Of a stretch of DNA of 35,000 nucleotides, positions 34,068 to 35,000 are shown one piece after another. The notes below the pieces were generated by a model, which searched no databases, had not been told where the DNA came from, and worked only from the letters and a program-made list of their open reading frames with translations. This DNA is from Chrysomallon squamiferum (lineage: Eukaryota > Mollusca > Gastropoda > Neomphalida > Peltospiridae). The stretch's first letter is position 1. Every line of letters begins with the position of its first letter. Position numbers and translations under genes: made by a program. Where the stretch lies: contig CM022668.1 in the NCBI GenBank assembly GCA_012295275.1, positions 5,821,489-5,856,488 of the forward strand. The letters run 5' to 3'.

Positions 34068-35000
34068 CAGTTCTCTAATTCGAATATTTTTATTTTATTT
34101 TAGTTTGTCTGAGTTTTTCTTTAATATATTTTATTTTCGATGGCTAACAAAATTCATGAAATAATTAAATCTATTTAATATTTTCAGATTTTTGTTTAAA
34201 AGACAGAGAGTGTGGAATGTCACTGGCAAACTTAGAAAAGCACATTTTTTAATTTTTTTATTTTATTTTATTTTACTTTATTTTGAGAGAGAGTTTATTA
34301 GATAAATACAAAAATAATTTATATCTATAACTATCTCTCTGTATGTCTGTGCGTGTTTGTGCGGGCGTTAGTGTAGAATTTATTTTAAATATAAATGAAA
34401 TTTATATAAATATATAAATAAATAAATTCTACTTCTATGATGTTATTCAAAGATTATTATTTTTTTTTCTTTCTTTCTTTATTTCTTTATATATTTATTA
34501 TTATTATTACTTCTTTTTTTATATAATGCTTAGTAATAATATAAAATGAAGTAAATTTTGTTTCGTTTACATTTTCTTATTTCTTATTTATTTCTTATTT
34601 ACTTTTTACAAAGAAAGTAATAAAAAAAAAGAGATTGAGATTTGCTGATTATGTATACACAATGTGCGTGTGTGTGTGTTGTTGTTGTTGTTATTCGTTA
34701 GAAATTCCGGCTTTTCTGGTTAAATTTATTAGTTTTAAAATAATAAATTTTATGCAGAAAGCGATTATCACATATTATCAGATTTCTGTTTTCTTTCAGA
34801 AGATAAAGTGAAGAAGAAAAATATAAAGAAATGAAATTAAAGATAATGAAAAGAAAATATATAAAATTAAACTTCCATATTTTGAATTATTTTATAACGA
34901 ATTAAGTTTCAGAATTTATAATTGCTTTTTTCAGATTTAAACTTTTGAAATGAAATGTGTTAAGTTTTATTCTCTTAGTTGTTTTTGTTATTATTTATCT
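32351..35000. other. AT-rich spacer to window end
   Basis: AAT/GAT repeats at 32455-32555, ATT/ACT at 32770-32870, (AAT)n at 33212-33245, TTTA-rich sequence at 33350-33530 and a T-run at 34035-34066. I see no gene. Confidence 0.7.

Overview
This is a stretch of AT-rich animal nuclear genome. Coding exons are short to medium, GC-rich and spliced with GT-AG introns, and they sit in introns and spacers packed with microsatellites: (ATT)n, (CT)n/(GA)n, (AT)n, tetranucleotides and poly-A/T. Two protein-coding genes are recognisable and their 3' ends converge. The gene families, SINE-like tRNA-derived repeats and heavy microsatellite load suit a marine invertebrate, probably a lophotrochozoan such as a mollusc. 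That organism call is inference.

Gene 1 (+ strand, about 79 to 10294, 5' end outside the window) is neurexin-like in its ectodomain. Its exons read as the end of one laminin-G/LNS domain, a complete LNS domain, a six-cysteine EGF module and a final LNS domain, matching the LNS4-LNS5-EGF3-LNS6 order of alpha-neurexins. It then departs from neurexin. One large exon encodes a Pro/Gly-rich stalk, one transmembrane helix, a Gly/Ala-rich cytoplasmic stretch with a repeated tyrosine motif, and the start of a WD40 propeller. Three further exons complete 7 to 8 WD blades and reach a stop codon and poly(A) signal. The product would be an adhesion receptor with an intracellular WD40 platform. The large exon has two compensating frame changes at G-runs, and the LNS6-stalk junction has a third frame problem.

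Region 10.5 to 18.0 kb is the spacer between the convergent genes. It holds long ATT, GA and other simple repeats, a second tRNA-related SINE-like fragment, a promoter-like patch near 11.6 kb, a good poly(A) signal near 13.39 kb and a more complex patch at 14.45 to 15.07 kb.

Gene 2 (- strand, 18025 to 25079) is an Sp8/Sp9-class (Sp6-9) zinc-finger transcription factor with two coding exons. A seven-codon first exon at 25059-25079 (MATTIIG) splices across a 5.7-kb intron to the main exon, recreating the conserved Sp8/Sp9 N-terminus. The intron side of the main exon's acceptor lies in a tandem array of about eight copies of the acceptor plus the first exon bases, which is the oddest structure in the window.

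Region 19.7 to 35 kb is the Sp intron and upstream flank. It is mostly simple repeats, with several islands of higher complexity and GC (20.99-21.33, 23.02-23.46, 26.1-26.66, 30.78-31.4 and 32.08-32.35 kb) that are candidate regulatory elements of this developmental gene, an ACGT-rich degenerate array (25.55-26.1 kb) and a probable hAT transposon remnant (27.78-28.06 kb). No RNA genes, CRISPR arrays or bacterial features were seen.
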